From Thermus parvatiensis (lineage in GTDB: Bacteria > Deinococcota > Deinococci > Deinococcales > Thermaceae), in assembly GCF_001535545.1 (NCBI RefSeq), contig NZ_CP014141.1:1178001-1242000 (forward strand): a stretch of 64,000 bases of DNA, in the 5' to 3' direction. A model generated the notes under the pieces. It did not search any database, was not told where the DNA came from, and was given only the letters and a program-made list of their open reading frames with translations. Shown in pieces: positions 8,513-16,817 of the stretch (within the stretch, counting starts at the first letter, position 1; every line of letters begins with the position of its first letter). A program made the position numbers and the translations under genes.

Positions 8513-9257
8513 GCCTCGCCCTCCTGGGCGCCCTCCTCATCGGCCTTTCCTTGGGCCTTTTGGGCTCGGGGGGCTCCATCCTGACGGTACCGGTCCTGGT
8601 CTACCTCCTGGGGGAGCCTCCCAAGCAGGCCATCGCCGAAAGCCTCCTCATCGTGGGCGGGATCGCCCTCCTCGGGGCGGTCCCCTACGCTCTGAGGGGC
8701 CTTGTGGACTTCCGCAACGTCCTTTTCTTCGGCCTGCCGGGGATGGCGGGGACCTACCTCGGGGCGTGGCTTTCCCGCTTCGTCTCGGGAGAGGTCCAGC
8801 TCCTCACCTTCGCCCTGGTCATGCTCCTTGCCGCCTACTTCATGGCGAGGCCCCTTCCCCTGAAGCGCCAAGAAGGCGGGCGTAAGCCCTGGAAGATCGT
8901 CCTGGACGGCCTTTTCGTGGGGGCCCTCACCGGGTTCGTGGGGTGGGGGGCGGGTTTTTGATCGTCCCCGCCCTGGTCCTCCTGGGAGGGCTCCCCATAC
9001 ACCTCGCCGTGGGCACGAGCCTCTTCATCATCGCCATGAAGTCCTTCGCCGGCTTCTACAAGTACCTCCACCTTCTCCCCGCCCTCGGCCTCTCGGTGAA
9101 CTACCAGGTGGCGGGGCTCTTCGTCCTCGTGGGCTTCCTCGGAAGCCTCCTCGGGGGGAGGGTGGCGGTACGCCTGCCCCAGGAGAGCCTAAAGCGGGGC
9201 TTCGCCCTCTTCCTGGTGGCCGCAGGGGTTTTCATCTTGGTCCAGAACCTGGACTAA
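8509..9257 (+). CDS. TauE/SafE-family sulfur-compound exporter (frameshifted by one lost G)
   Basis: The corrected protein of about 249 residues has the two-half TauE layout, each half opening with a Gly-rich helix: [20 protein letters not shown] and [20 protein letters not shown]. The frame is broken at the start of the second half, in the G runs at 8940-8943 and 8945-8950; one extra G restores VGVGGGF. TauE/SafE proteins export sulfite, thiosulfate or sulfoacetate across the cytoplasmic membrane. Placement right after dioxygenase and rhodanese genes suggests it removes sulfite or thiosulfate made by them. I regard the break as a sequence error. Confidence 0.8.
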
Positions 9258-9308
9258 GCGCCCCTCCCAACCCTGGGGCCCTGGCGTCCCTGTGGTAGGC
9301 TTCGGGGG

Positions 9309-10121
9309 ATGCCGCGCTACGGGTTCCACCTTTCCATCGCCGGAAAAAAGGGAGTGGCCGGGGCGGTGGAGGAGGCCACCGCCCTCGGCCTCACCGCTTT
9401 CCAGATCTTCGCCAAAAGCCCGAGGAGCTGGCGCCCAAGGGCCCTCTCCCCAGCCGAGGTGGAGGCCTTCCGCGCCTTAAGGGAGGCTTCCGGGGGTCTC
9501 CCCGCCGTGATCCACGCCTCCTACCTGGTCAACCTGGGGGCGGAGGGGGAGCTTTGGGAGAAGAGCGTGGCGAGCCTGGCGGATGACCTGGAGAAGGCCG
9601 CCCTCCTCGGGGTGGAGTACGTGGTCGTCCACCCCGGCTCGGGCCGCCCCGAGCGGGTCAAGGAAGGGGCCCTCAAGGCCCTGCGCCTCGCCGGCGTCCG
9701 CTCCCGCCCCGTCCTCCTCGTGGAGAACGCCGCCGGAGGCGGGGAGAAGGTGGGGGCGCGGTTTGAGGAGCTCGCCTGGCTTGTGGCGGACACCCCCCTC
9801 CAGGTCTGCCTGGACACCTGCCACGCCTTCGCCGCCGGGTACGACGTGGCCGAGGATCCCCAAGGGGTCCTTGACGCCCTGGACCGGGCCGTGGGCCTGG
9901 AGCGGGTGCCCGTGGTCCACCTTAACGACTCTGTGGGCGGCCTCGGAAGCCGCGTGGACCACCACGCCCACCTTCTCCAGGGAAAGATCGGGGAGGGGCT
10001 CAAGCGCGTCTTCTTGGACCCAAGGCTCAAGGACCGGGTCTTCATCCTGGAAACTCCCAGGGGACCGGAGGAGGACGCCTGGAACCTCCGGGTCCTTAGG
10101 GCCTGGCTCGAGGAGGCCTAA
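9309..10121 (+). CDS. nfo: Endonuclease IV (apurinic/apyrimidinic endonuclease)
   Basis: The 270-residue TIM-barrel protein matches endonuclease IV: GFHLSIAGKKGVAGAVEEA at the N-terminus, IHASYLVNLG, VVHPGSG, LVENAAGGG, VCLDTCHAFAAGYD and VVHLNDSVGGLGSRVDHH, with the final Glu in FILETPRGPEEDA. These residues bind three zinc ions. The enzyme cuts the backbone 5' of abasic sites in base-excision repair, which matters at high temperature where depurination is fast. TAGGCT lies 7 nt before the ATG, suggesting a leaderless transcript. Confidence 0.92.
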   Translation: MPRYGFHLSIAGKKGVAGAVEEATALGLTAFQIFAKSPRSWRPRALSPAEVEAFRALREASGGLPAVIHASYLVNLGAEGELWEKSVASLADDLEKAALLGVEYVVVHPGSGRPERVKEGALKALRLAGVRSRPVLLVENAAGGGEKVGARFEELAWLVADTPLQVCLDTCHAFAAGYDVAEDPQGVLDALDRAVGLERVPVVHLNDSVGGLGSRVDHHAHLLQGKIGEGLKRVFLDPRLKDRVFILETPRGPEEDAWNLRVLRAWLEEA

Positions 10122-10212
10122 GTACCCCAGGCTTCCACCAGGTGGGGTCCAAAAAGGAACTTCCCAAGCCCCGTTTCGGGCACGCCATGTGGCGAAACCA
10201 ACACGCGGCCGC

Positions 10213-10872
10213 CTAGCCCAAAAGGAGGGTGAAGAAGACCCGGCGGGCGAAGGCCAAGACCTCCTGGATGGGCCCCCTGAGGACCGTGAGGATAAGGAGG
10301 AAGGAAAGCCAGGCGTACTGCTCCAGCCGCCAAAGCCAAGGGTGCCAGGCCAAAGGGAGAAGGCTTTGGAGGATCTTGGAGCCGTCTAGGGGGGGTATGG
10401 GGAGGAGGTTGAAGACGGCGAGGACGAGGTTGATGGAGCTCGTCACGTAGGCGGCAAGGGCCAGAAGCCCCAGGGCGGAGCCCCCGCTCCCCCGGAAGGC
10501 CCCATAGACCCCCTCCGGGTCCAGGGCGAAGAGGCCCCGCACCGCCAAGGCGAAGAGGACGGCGAGGACCAGGTTCACCAGGATCCCCGCCACGGAGACA
10601 GCGAAGAGGCCCAGGCGGTAGGCCCGGAAGGCGGGGGGGTGGATGGGAACGGGGCGCGCCCAGCCGAAGCCCACGAGGAAAAGAAGGAGGGTTCCCAAAG
10701 GGTCCAGGTGCCGCAAGGGGTTCAGGCTGAGCCGCCCCTGGCGCTTGGCCGTGTCGTCCCCAAAGAGGTGGGCGGCGTAGGCGTGGCCCACCTCGTGGAG
10801 AACGAGGCTCATCACCAGGGCAAAGAAGGCGAGGAGGAAGGCGAGGGGGTCTTCTTGGAGGAGGGCGATCAT
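10213..10872 (-). CDS. Site-2 protease family zinc metalloprotease (M50)
   Basis: The 219-residue membrane protein has the zinc site [14 protein letters not shown] (HExxH) in its first membrane segment and [10 protein letters not shown] in a later one, where the Asp is the third ligand. This is the short M50 type without a PDZ domain. Such proteases cut membrane-embedded helices of regulators, but the substrate is unknown. Its start overlaps the stop of the upstream M50 paralogue by 4 bases, so the two are made together. Confidence 0.85.
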   Translation of the reverse strand: MIALLQEDPLAFLLAFFALVMSLVLHEVGHAYAAHLFGDDTAKRQGRLSLNPLRHLDPLGTLLLFLVGFGWARPVPIHPPAFRAYRLGLFAVSVAGILVNLVLAVLFALAVRGLFALDPEGVYGAFRGSGGSALGLLALAAYVTSSINLVLAVFNLLPIPPLDGSKILQSLLPLAWHPWLWRLEQYAWLSFLLILTVLRGPIQEVLAFARRVFFTLLLG

Positions 10873-11474
10873 AGCCCGAGGGCCCGGTAGAGGGTGGCGA
10901 GGAGGCCGGAAAGCCCCTGGACCACCGCGTCGGTCACGCCGGTGTAGGAAAGGAGGAGGAAGATGACGAGGAAGCCCACGGGGCCGTAGGAGGCGAGCTG
11001 GTCCAGGAAGCGGCGGGCCTCGAGGCCCCCCACGGCGTAAAGGGCCCTGGCCCCGTCCAAGGGGGGTACGGGGAAGAGGTAGATGGCGGCGTGGAGGAGC
11101 ATCAGGCGCTGGCCCAAAGCAAGCCCCTCGCCGAAGGGGTAGGGCAGGAAGCGGGCGAGAAGGCCGTACACAAACGCGGCCACAAGGAAGCCCAAGGGCC
11201 CCATCAGGGCCACCATCGCCCCCTTACGCCCGGGAAGGCGGCTCGGGACAAACCGGGGCCAGCCGAAGCCCAGAAGGGCGAGGAGGACGAGGCCTAAGGG
11301 CTCCAGGTGGACCCGGGGGTCCAGGCGCAAAAAGCCGTACCGCCTTGGGGCCACCTCCCCGTAGCGGTCGGCGAGCCAGGCCTGGAAGAGGTTGTGGAGG
11401 ATGAGCCCTAAGGCCCCGAGGAGAAAGGCCAGGAGGAAGACCGGCGGATCATTCAGGTAGGGCAAGAGTCCCAT
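10869..11474 (-). CDS. Inactive M50-like membrane protein (zinc motif lost)
   Basis: This 201-residue protein is a paralogue of its downstream neighbour. It keeps the fold markers (LRLDPRVHLEPLGLVLLALLGFGWPRFVP and LFPVPPLDGARAL), but where the neighbour has HEVGH it has HNLFQ (LILHNLFQAW), so both the catalytic Glu and the second zinc His are gone. It is probably a pseudoprotease that partners or regulates the active one. The frame is intact and the genes overlap, so it is not simply decaying. It overlaps the tRNA nucleotidyltransferase end by 26 bases, and TAAACT lies 8 nt before its ATG. Confidence 0.75.
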   Translation of the reverse strand: MGLLPYLNDPPVFLLAFLLGALGLILHNLFQAWLADRYGEVAPRRYGFLRLDPRVHLEPLGLVLLALLGFGWPRFVPSRLPGRKGAMVALMGPLGFLVAAFVYGLLARFLPYPFGEGLALGQRLMLLHAAIYLFPVPPLDGARALYAVGGLEARRFLDQLASYGPVGFLVIFLLLSYTGVTDAVVQGLSGLLATLYRALGL

Positions 11475-13905
11475 CGTCCAACAGTTTACGGGCTAAGGCC
11501 AGCTCCTCCTCAAAGCTCCGCACCTCTCCCCGCCTGCGGGCCTCGGCCACCTGACGCAAAATCTCCCCCACCTTGGGGCCCGGCTTCAAGCCGAGCTTGA
11601 GGAGGTCCCGACCCATGAGGACCCGCCGCTCGGCCTTGAGCCAAGCCTCCTTTTCCGGGAAGAGGGCGAGGAAGGCGGCCCGAACGGGTTCCCGCCCCAA
11701 GGCCTCCTTGGGCACCTCCTCCCCCCGGGAGGCCGCGAGGAGGAGGGCAAGCCCCTCCCTTAGCCTCCCGGGAAGGGCGAGCCAGGCCGCCCGCTCCAGG
11801 GGGTCCTTCTGGTGGAAGAGGAGGAGGAGAAGCCGGGCCTCAGCGAGGCCCTCCTCGGCCCGGAGCCTACGGAAGGGAGCCTCGGGAGGAAGGTCCAGGC
11901 CGTAGAGGGCCTTAAGGGCCCCGAGCTCGGCGAGGAGGGCCAAGGCCCGGTAGAAGGCCTCCTCCTCCAGGGTGAGGAGGAGTTCTTCCCGGAGGCGGCT
12001 CCGGCTCGCCCCCGCCACCACCTCGGGAAGGAGGGCGGGGGCAAGAAGCCGCGGCACCTCCTCGGCGAAGCGGAAGCCCAGGCGGGCGGCTAGCCTCGCC
12101 CCCCGCACCACGCGGGTGGGGTCCTCCACGAAGGAGAGGGGGTGGAGGGGGCGGAGGAGGCGGGCCTCCAGGTCCCTAAGCCCCCCATAGGGGTCCAAAA
12201 AGGTGAGACCGCCCAGGTCCACGGCCATGGCGTTCACGCTGTAGTCCCGGCGCTCCAGGTCCCGGGCGATGGGGGCCCGGCGCACCTGGGGAAGAGCCCC
12301 GGGGTAGGGGTAAACCTCCTCGCGGCTTTCCGCCAGGTCCACCACAAGCCCGAAGGGGAGGCGGACCCGCGCGGTGCCGAAGGCGTAGTGGAGGCCGTAG
12401 CTTCCGCCGAAGCGGTCCACCAGGAACTGGGCCACCCGGGCCACCTCCACCCCGGGCCCCACGGCGAGGTCCAGGTCCGGGCCAGACCGGCCCAAAAGGG
12501 CGTCCCGCACCGCCCCCCCCACCAGGTAGATCCCCTCGGGGAAGGCCTCCTTAAGGGCCTCCACTACCCGCAAAACCCCGCTGGGAAGGGCTTTTAGAAC
12601 CCGCTCGGCCAGGGTGGGCTCGGGCCTGGGGGCGCTCCGGTAGAGGTCGGTCCGGGTGTAGATCCCGAGAAGCCGCCACCCCTCCCCCACCCGCTCCCCC
12701 ACGAGCACCCGTCCCCCGGCCTCCCGGAGGCGGGGCTCCACCTGGGAAAGGGGGGTGGAGGGGGGAAGGACCACCGCCCGGGCCAGAAACCCCTCCACCG
12801 GGTGGTCGCCGAACCCCAGGCGCACCGCCTTACGCAGGTCCCGCCTGCGGGCAAGCCCCAGCACCCTAACCCCCTCGCCCACAGGCTCCACCACGGGCAT
12901 GGCCCCGTAACCCCGCTCCTCCAGTTGGCGGAGGGCCTCGCGCACGGAGGTGGGGCGGAGGGTCTCCACGGGGGCGGTCATCGCCTGGCCCAGGGTGGGC
13001 TCGGGGTCCAGGAAGGCCTCCAGGGTTTCCAGAAGCCGGGCCAGGGCCCGCCCCTTGCCCCGCACCCGGGCGAAGGCCGCCCGGGCGTGCCCACCCCCGC
13101 CCAAGCTGCCGAGCCACCGCCCCACGTCCAGCCGGGCTTTGCTCCGGGCGATGAGGAGGGTGTCCCCCCCGAGCCTCAAGGCCAGGAGGACCCCGTCCGC
13201 CTCGTAGAGGTCCAGCAGGGTGTGGGCGAGGGGGGCGAGGGCGGGCACGTACCCCTTCTCCCGGGCCCGGGCCACGAGGAGCCTGAACCCCTTCCGCTCC
13301 ACGAGATGGGCGGTCTTCAGAAGCTGGGAGAGGATCTCCCGGGCCTCCTCGCCGAAGCGGGGGCGGACCCAGTCCCGGACGCGGGCAACCTCAGCCCCCT
13401 GCCGGAGGAGGTGGCCTGCGGCCTCGAGGTCCTCCGGGGTGGTGGAGGGGAAGCTGAACCCCCCCGTGTCCTCCCAGAGGCCAGCGTAGGCCAGGGTGGC
13501 CTCCAAGGGGTCCAGGGCCACGCCCCGCTCAAGGAGGAGGGGCACGAGGAGGCTCACCGTGGCCCCCACCGGGGCCACCCTCCCCCCCACGGCGGGCACG
13601 TCCCCCGGGGTCCTCGGGTGGTGGTCGTAGACGAGGAAGGGCACCCGGCCCACCAGGGCGGCGAGGGGGCCGAGGCGTTCGGGGCGGGCGTTGTCCACGA
13701 GGACCACCTCCCGCACCCGGTCCAGGGGGATCTCGCTTGCGGGCACCAGGTCCAACCGGTCCTCAAGAAGGGGAAGGACCTCCCTTAAAACCCCTTCCAC
13801 GCCCCCCACCAGGGCGAGGACGCTCCCCGGGTAAAGCCGCCCCGCCAGGACCATGGAGCCCAGGGCATCAAAGTCCAGGTTTTCGTGGGCCGCCACGACC
13901 CGCAC
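11449..13905 (-). CDS. tRNA nucleotidyltransferase with N-terminal DHH and CBS domains
   Basis: The 818 residues join three modules. Residues 1-300 are a DHH/DHHA1 phosphoesterase (NLDFDALGSMV, VLVDNA, YDHHPRT, GGGGHARAAF). Residues 305-430 are two CBS domains (TLGQAMTAPVETLRPTS and a second unit). The rest is a class II polynucleotide polymerase head (YLVGGAVRDALLGRSGPDLD, RRDYSVNAMAVDL) that adds C and/or A to tRNA 3' ends. In some bacteria with this long form the job is A-adding only, with a separate CC-adding enzyme. The GTG start at 13905 has TAGACT 6 nt upstream. An IS element is inserted immediately beyond that box, separating it from any -35. Confidence 0.88.
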   Translation of the reverse strand: MRVVAAHENLDFDALGSMVLAGRLYPGSVLALVGGVEGVLREVLPLLEDRLDLVPASEIPLDRVREVVLVDNARPERLGPLAALVGRVPFLVYDHHPRTPGDVPAVGGRVAPVGATVSLLVPLLLERGVALDPLEATLAYAGLWEDTGGFSFPSTTPEDLEAAGHLLRQGAEVARVRDWVRPRFGEEAREILSQLLKTAHLVERKGFRLLVARAREKGYVPALAPLAHTLLDLYEADGVLLALRLGGDTLLIARSKARLDVGRWLGSLGGGGHARAAFARVRGKGRALARLLETLEAFLDPEPTLGQAMTAPVETLRPTSVREALRQLEERGYGAMPVVEPVGEGVRVLGLARRRDLRKAVRLGFGDHPVEGFLARAVVLPPSTPLSQVEPRLREAGGRVLVGERVGEGWRLLGIYTRTDLYRSAPRPEPTLAERVLKALPSGVLRVVEALKEAFPEGIYLVGGAVRDALLGRSGPDLDLAVGPGVEVARVAQFLVDRFGGSYGLHYAFGTARVRLPFGLVVDLAESREEVYPYPGALPQVRRAPIARDLERRDYSVNAMAVDLGGLTFLDPYGGLRDLEARLLRPLHPLSFVEDPTRVVRGARLAARLGFRFAEEVPRLLAPALLPEVVAGASRSRLREELLLTLEEEAFYRALALLAELGALKALYGLDLPPEAPFRRLRAEEGLAEARLLLLLFHQKDPLERAAWLALPGRLREGLALLLAASRGEEVPKEALGREPVRAAFLALFPEKEAWLKAERRVLMGRDLLKLGLKPGPKVGEILRQVAEARRRGEVRSFEEELALARKLLDDGTLALPE

Positions 13906-13911
13906 GGCCCC

Positions 13912-13917
13912 AGTCTA
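13912..13917 (-). promoter_or_regulatory. -10 box TAGACT of the tRNA nucleotidyltransferase gene, abutted by an IS
   Basis: On the minus strand TAGACT (13917-13912) lies 6 nt before the GTG start at 13905, the standard leaderless spacing seen throughout the window. The target duplication of the IS (TCTAC, 13914-13918) overlaps this box, so the insertion kept the -10 but replaced everything upstream of it. Confidence 0.5.
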
Positions 13918-13918
13918 C

Positions 13919-14949
13919 CTGGGCTTGCCTTGCAAAGGTCAGGAGGACGGGTGTATATCTCTCTCCTGATGGGCAAGCGAGGCTTCCTTCGCAGGGAGGC
14001 AAGCCCCAAGGAGGTCCTGGAACACTGCCTGCGCCTGGCCCGGGAGGTGGCCCCTCCCACCCCCAAAGGCAAGCGGGGCCGCCCCTGGCGCTACAGCCAC
14101 GCCCTTTACCTGGCCCTCCTTCTCTTCCGCGCTTTCTTCCACCTCACCTACCGCGAGACGGAGGCCTCACTCCAGGACCTGATGGAAGGCCCCTTCCCTT
14201 CCCACCAGTCCCTGGCCCGCTACGCCCTCAAGCACCTGGACCCCAAACTCCTTGAGGCCCTCCTGGAGAGGCTTTCCCGGGAACTGGAGGCCCATCTCGC
14301 CCCGGAGTCCTCGCCGGAAGGCGAAGCGGCTTCGGACGAGGCGCCGGCACACCTGGCGGCGCTTTCCCCCCCTCTACCTCATGGACACCACGGGGCTGGC
14401 CTACCGGAGCAAGGACCGGCTTCTCCGCTTTCGTCGGGGGAAGGAGGTGCGGCGGGTGCGGGGGCACGCGCGGCTTCTGGCCCTGATGCGGTGGGATAGG
14501 GAGAGGCGGCTCTTATGGCCCTGGGGTGGAGTGGTGGGGGAGGGCTACGCCCCGGACCCCCGGCTTGGGGGGAGGTGCTGAGGCGGTTTCCTCCTTCCCG
14601 GGGGTGGCTTTTGGCGGACGCGGGGTTTGACGGGAAGGAGGTGTGGGGGGTTTTGGGGAGGCGGGGGTGCGGCCGGTGATCCGGCTTCGGGGCGGGGGCG
14701 AGGCCAGGGAGGAGGCGCGGGTGCGGGCGCGGGAGGGGTGGGACCCCGAGGTGTACCGGTTTCGCGGGGTGGTGGAGGGGGTGTTTGGGGGGATGAAGAC
14801 GCGGCTGGGTGGGGGGTACCTTTGGGAGCGGAAGCCTTGGACGGCCATGGCGCGGGCGCTTTTGGAGCTCATCGCCTACGGCCTTAGGGTTCTTCTCTCC
14901 CTTCTCCCGCCCCCTCCGGGGTACAAGGCAATTTACTAGGCAAGCCCAG
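13919..14949 (+). mobile_element. Insertion sequence, about 1.03 kb, with terminal inverted repeats and target duplication
   Basis: The left end begins CTGGGCTTGCCTTGCAAA and the right end, read inward on the other strand, begins CTGGGCTTGCCTAGTAAA: 15 of 18 bases match. TCTAC flanks both sides (13914-13918 and 14950-14954) as a 5-base target duplication. Inside is one DDE transposase gene on the plus strand. The element sits between the divergent tRNA nucleotidyltransferase and tRNA-Ser promoters. Its family (IS4- or IS5-like) is my guess from gene size and the single transposase. Confidence 0.85.
13969..14939 (+). pseudogene. DDE transposase, interrupted by three one-base losses
   Basis: Three frames together give one transposase of about 325 residues: GKRGRPWRYSHALYLALLLF (helical N-terminal part), YLMDTTGLAYRSKDRLLRF with the first catalytic Asp, LLADAGFDGKEV with the second, and VVEGVFGGMKTRLGGG with the catalytic Glu, ending ARALLELIAYGLRVL. 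The frame changes occur in C7 at 14366-14372, G6 at 14567-14572 and G5 at 14663-14667; adding one base at each restores a continuous frame. The breaks match the pattern seen in housekeeping genes here, so the element may really be intact. A GTG at 13951 is an alternative start. Confidence 0.75.
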
Positions 14950-14955
14950 TCTACC

Positions 14956-14984
14956 TTGACGGGGGCGGACGGCGCTGGTACACT
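14956..14984 (+). promoter_or_regulatory. Promoter of tRNA-Ser
   Basis: TTGACG (14956-14961) and TACACT (14979-14984) are 17 bases apart. Transcription would begin near 14991, eight bases before the mature tRNA. The -35 begins two bases after the IS target duplication, so the insertion just spared this promoter. Confidence 0.75.
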
Positions 14985-14998
14985 CCTTTTTGGCACTT

Positions 14999-15092
14999 GG
15001 AGAGGTGCCCGAGTGGCTGAAGGGACACGACTGGAAATCGTGTAGGGGGGCTTAAACCTCCCTCGCGGGTTCGAATCCCGCCCTCTCCGCCA
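14999..15092 (+). tRNA. tRNA-Ser (anticodon GGA)
   Basis: The 94-base gene folds as a class II tRNA: acceptor stem GGAGAGG (14999-15005) pairs with CCTCTCC (15082-15088), discriminator G, and CCA encoded at 15090-15092. The anticodon stem CACGA/TCGTG encloses CTGGAAA, giving anticodon GGA for UCC/UCU codons. The long variable arm (AGGGGGGCTTAAACCTCCCT) is typical of serine tRNAs, and the T loop is TTCGAAT. It is a single-gene transcript with its own promoter and terminator. Confidence 0.96.
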
Positions 15093-15096
15093 AAAG

Positions 15097-15124
15097 GCCC
15101 CGGCGAAGGCCGGGGCTTCCTTTT
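15097..15124 (+). terminator. Rho-independent terminator after tRNA-Ser
   Basis: GCCCCGGC (15097-15104) pairs with GCCGGGGC (15109-15116) around a GAAG loop and is followed by TTCCTTTT. It lies 5 bases after the encoded CCA end. Confidence 0.85.
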
Positions 15125-15190
15125 CGCGCCGCGTCCTTAGGGGAGGGCTTGCCGGGGCCCTTTAAGCGCGGGAAATGGTATGGTTCTCCC

Positions 15191-16810
15191 GTGCGGCGCT
15201 GGCTCCTGTTTCTGCCCCTGCTTGCGGCCCCGGCCTGGGCCGCCTGCGCGGACCGACCCTACGTCCTGGAGACGGAAGAAGGGCTTCTCGGCGGGGAGAA
15301 CCTGAGCTACGAGGAGGGGGTGCTCCTCGTGGAGGGCCGGGCCTGCCTGGAGCGTCCGGGCCTCGCCCTCGAGGCCCCCTGGATCCGCTACCTGGAGGAG
15401 GAGGGGGGCTTCCTCGCCCCGAGCCTTTCCGGGGAGGTGGAGGGGTGGCGGCTTCAGGCGGAGGGGATGGAGGGCAAGGCCCTCCTCCGGGTGCGCCTCG
15501 CCAAGGGGAGCCTCCGGGCGGAGGCGGAGCGCCTCCTCCTGGAACGCCCCCCCATGGGGGAGGAGGTCTTCCTGGAGGCCCCGGCCTACCGGGTCCGGGC
15601 CGAGCGGGCCACCTTCACCGGGGAGGAGGCCCGCCTCCAGGGGTTCCTCGCCACCCCCTGCCCCTGCGGCGAGGACCTGCGGCTTGTCATGGAGGAGGCC
15701 GTCTTCCGGGTGGACACGGGGGAGCTCGTGGGGGACGCCGCCCTGGGCCTCTTCGGCCTCGAGGTGCCCCTGGAGGAGGCCCGCCTCAACGTCCACCGGA
15801 GGCCGAGCCTGGCGAGCCCCTTCATTCTCTCCACCACGGAAGAGGAAGGGCTCACCCTAGGCCTCAAAGACCTCCCCCTCCCCCAACCCGGGGAGGAGGT
15901 CGGCCGCTGGAGCCGCCGCCTCACCGTCATGGGGACGGGCCTCAACTCCCCCCAGGCCGCCCTCCTCCTGGGCCTCAAGGAGGGAGGCCTCGGGGCCGAG
16001 GTCCAGTTGGGCTACGCCGCCGGGGTGCGGGCCTTCGGGGAAGGCGTTTACCTGGCCTACACCCCCAACCCCCCCGATACCACCACCCCGAGGCTCGAGG
16101 CCCGCTACGCCCCCTCCCTCCGCCTGGAGGGCCTTGCCCTCACCCCCTTCCTCCGCTACGCCGAGACCGGGGCGCGGACGGGCCTCACCCTGGGGGCGGA
16201 GGGGAGCTACCGCCTCGAGGTCCGGGAAGGGCCCTTCCGCCTCGCCCTCACGCCCTCCGCCCTCCTCGCCCTCTACCCCGGCCTCGGCCACGACCCCTAC
16301 CTCGTCCTCGGGGGGAGCGCCGAGGTGGGCTACGGCGAAGGCCCCTTCCGGGCCCGCCTCCTCTACGCCGGCCGGTACGCCGCCCTAAGCCCCACCCCCG
16401 CCTTCGCCTACGAGGAGCGGGCCGAGTTCCAAAGCCTCCAGGTGGAGGCAGGCTTCGCGGAGGTAAGCCTCCTCTACCGGCTGGAAAACCCCTTGGGGGA
16501 CCGGGTGGACCGGGTGGAGGCCGCTTACGCGGCGGAGGGCCTCGGCCGCCTGGCCCTGGCCTGGGTGCGGGGAAGCTACGCGGAGTGGCGCCTCGCCTAC
16601 GCTTCGCCCCTGCCGCAAAGGACCTGCTGCCAGGCCCTGTGGCTCGCCCCCGAGCTGGGCCTGGGCCCCGAGGGGCCAAGCCGCTACGGCCTCACCCTGC
16701 GCTACTACGACGGCTGCTTCGCCTACGAGGTGCGGGCGGCCCGGGTCCTCCAGGGCCAGCACGACGAGGCCACGGGCTACACCCTAAGCTTCGGCCTCAC
16801 CCTGCGCTAA
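15191..16810 (+). CDS. LptD/OstA-like outer-membrane beta-barrel protein
   Basis: From the GTG at 15191 the protein is 539 residues and begins with a clean signal peptide (RRWLLFLPLLAAPAWA). Residues 20-190 repeat short strands of the kind found in the OstA/LptA jelly-roll (VLETEEGLLGGENLSYEEGV, then YRVRAERATFTGEEARLQG). The remainder alternates aromatic and polar residues as in a barrel, ending in Leu-Arg. Paired cysteines (TPCPCG and RTCCQ) may form disulfides as in LptD. LptD inserts lipopolysaccharide; Thermus has an outer membrane but lacks typical LPS, so the cargo is open. An in-frame start at 15149 would put 14 extra residues ahead of the signal peptide and seems less likely. Confidence 0.65.
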   Translation: MRRWLLFLPLLAAPAWAACADRPYVLETEEGLLGGENLSYEEGVLLVEGRACLERPGLALEAPWIRYLEEEGGFLAPSLSGEVEGWRLQAEGMEGKALLRVRLAKGSLRAEAERLLLERPPMGEEVFLEAPAYRVRAERATFTGEEARLQGFLATPCPCGEDLRLVMEEAVFRVDTGELVGDAALGLFGLEVPLEEARLNVHRRPSLASPFILSTTEEEGLTLGLKDLPLPQPGEEVGRWSRRLTVMGTGLNSPQAALLLGLKEGGLGAEVQLGYAAGVRAFGEGVYLAYTPNPPDTTTPRLEARYAPSLRLEGLALTPFLRYAETGARTGLTLGAEGSYRLEVREGPFRLALTPSALLALYPGLGHDPYLVLGGSAEVGYGEGPFRARLLYAGRYAALSPTPAFAYEERAEFQSLQVEAGFAEVSLLYRLENPLGDRVDRVEAAYAAEGLGRLALAWVRGSYAEWRLAYASPLPQRTCCQALWLAPELGLGPEGPSRYGLTLRYYDGCFAYEVRAARVLQGQHDEATGYTLSFGLTLR

Positions 16811-16817
16811 GCGAACC

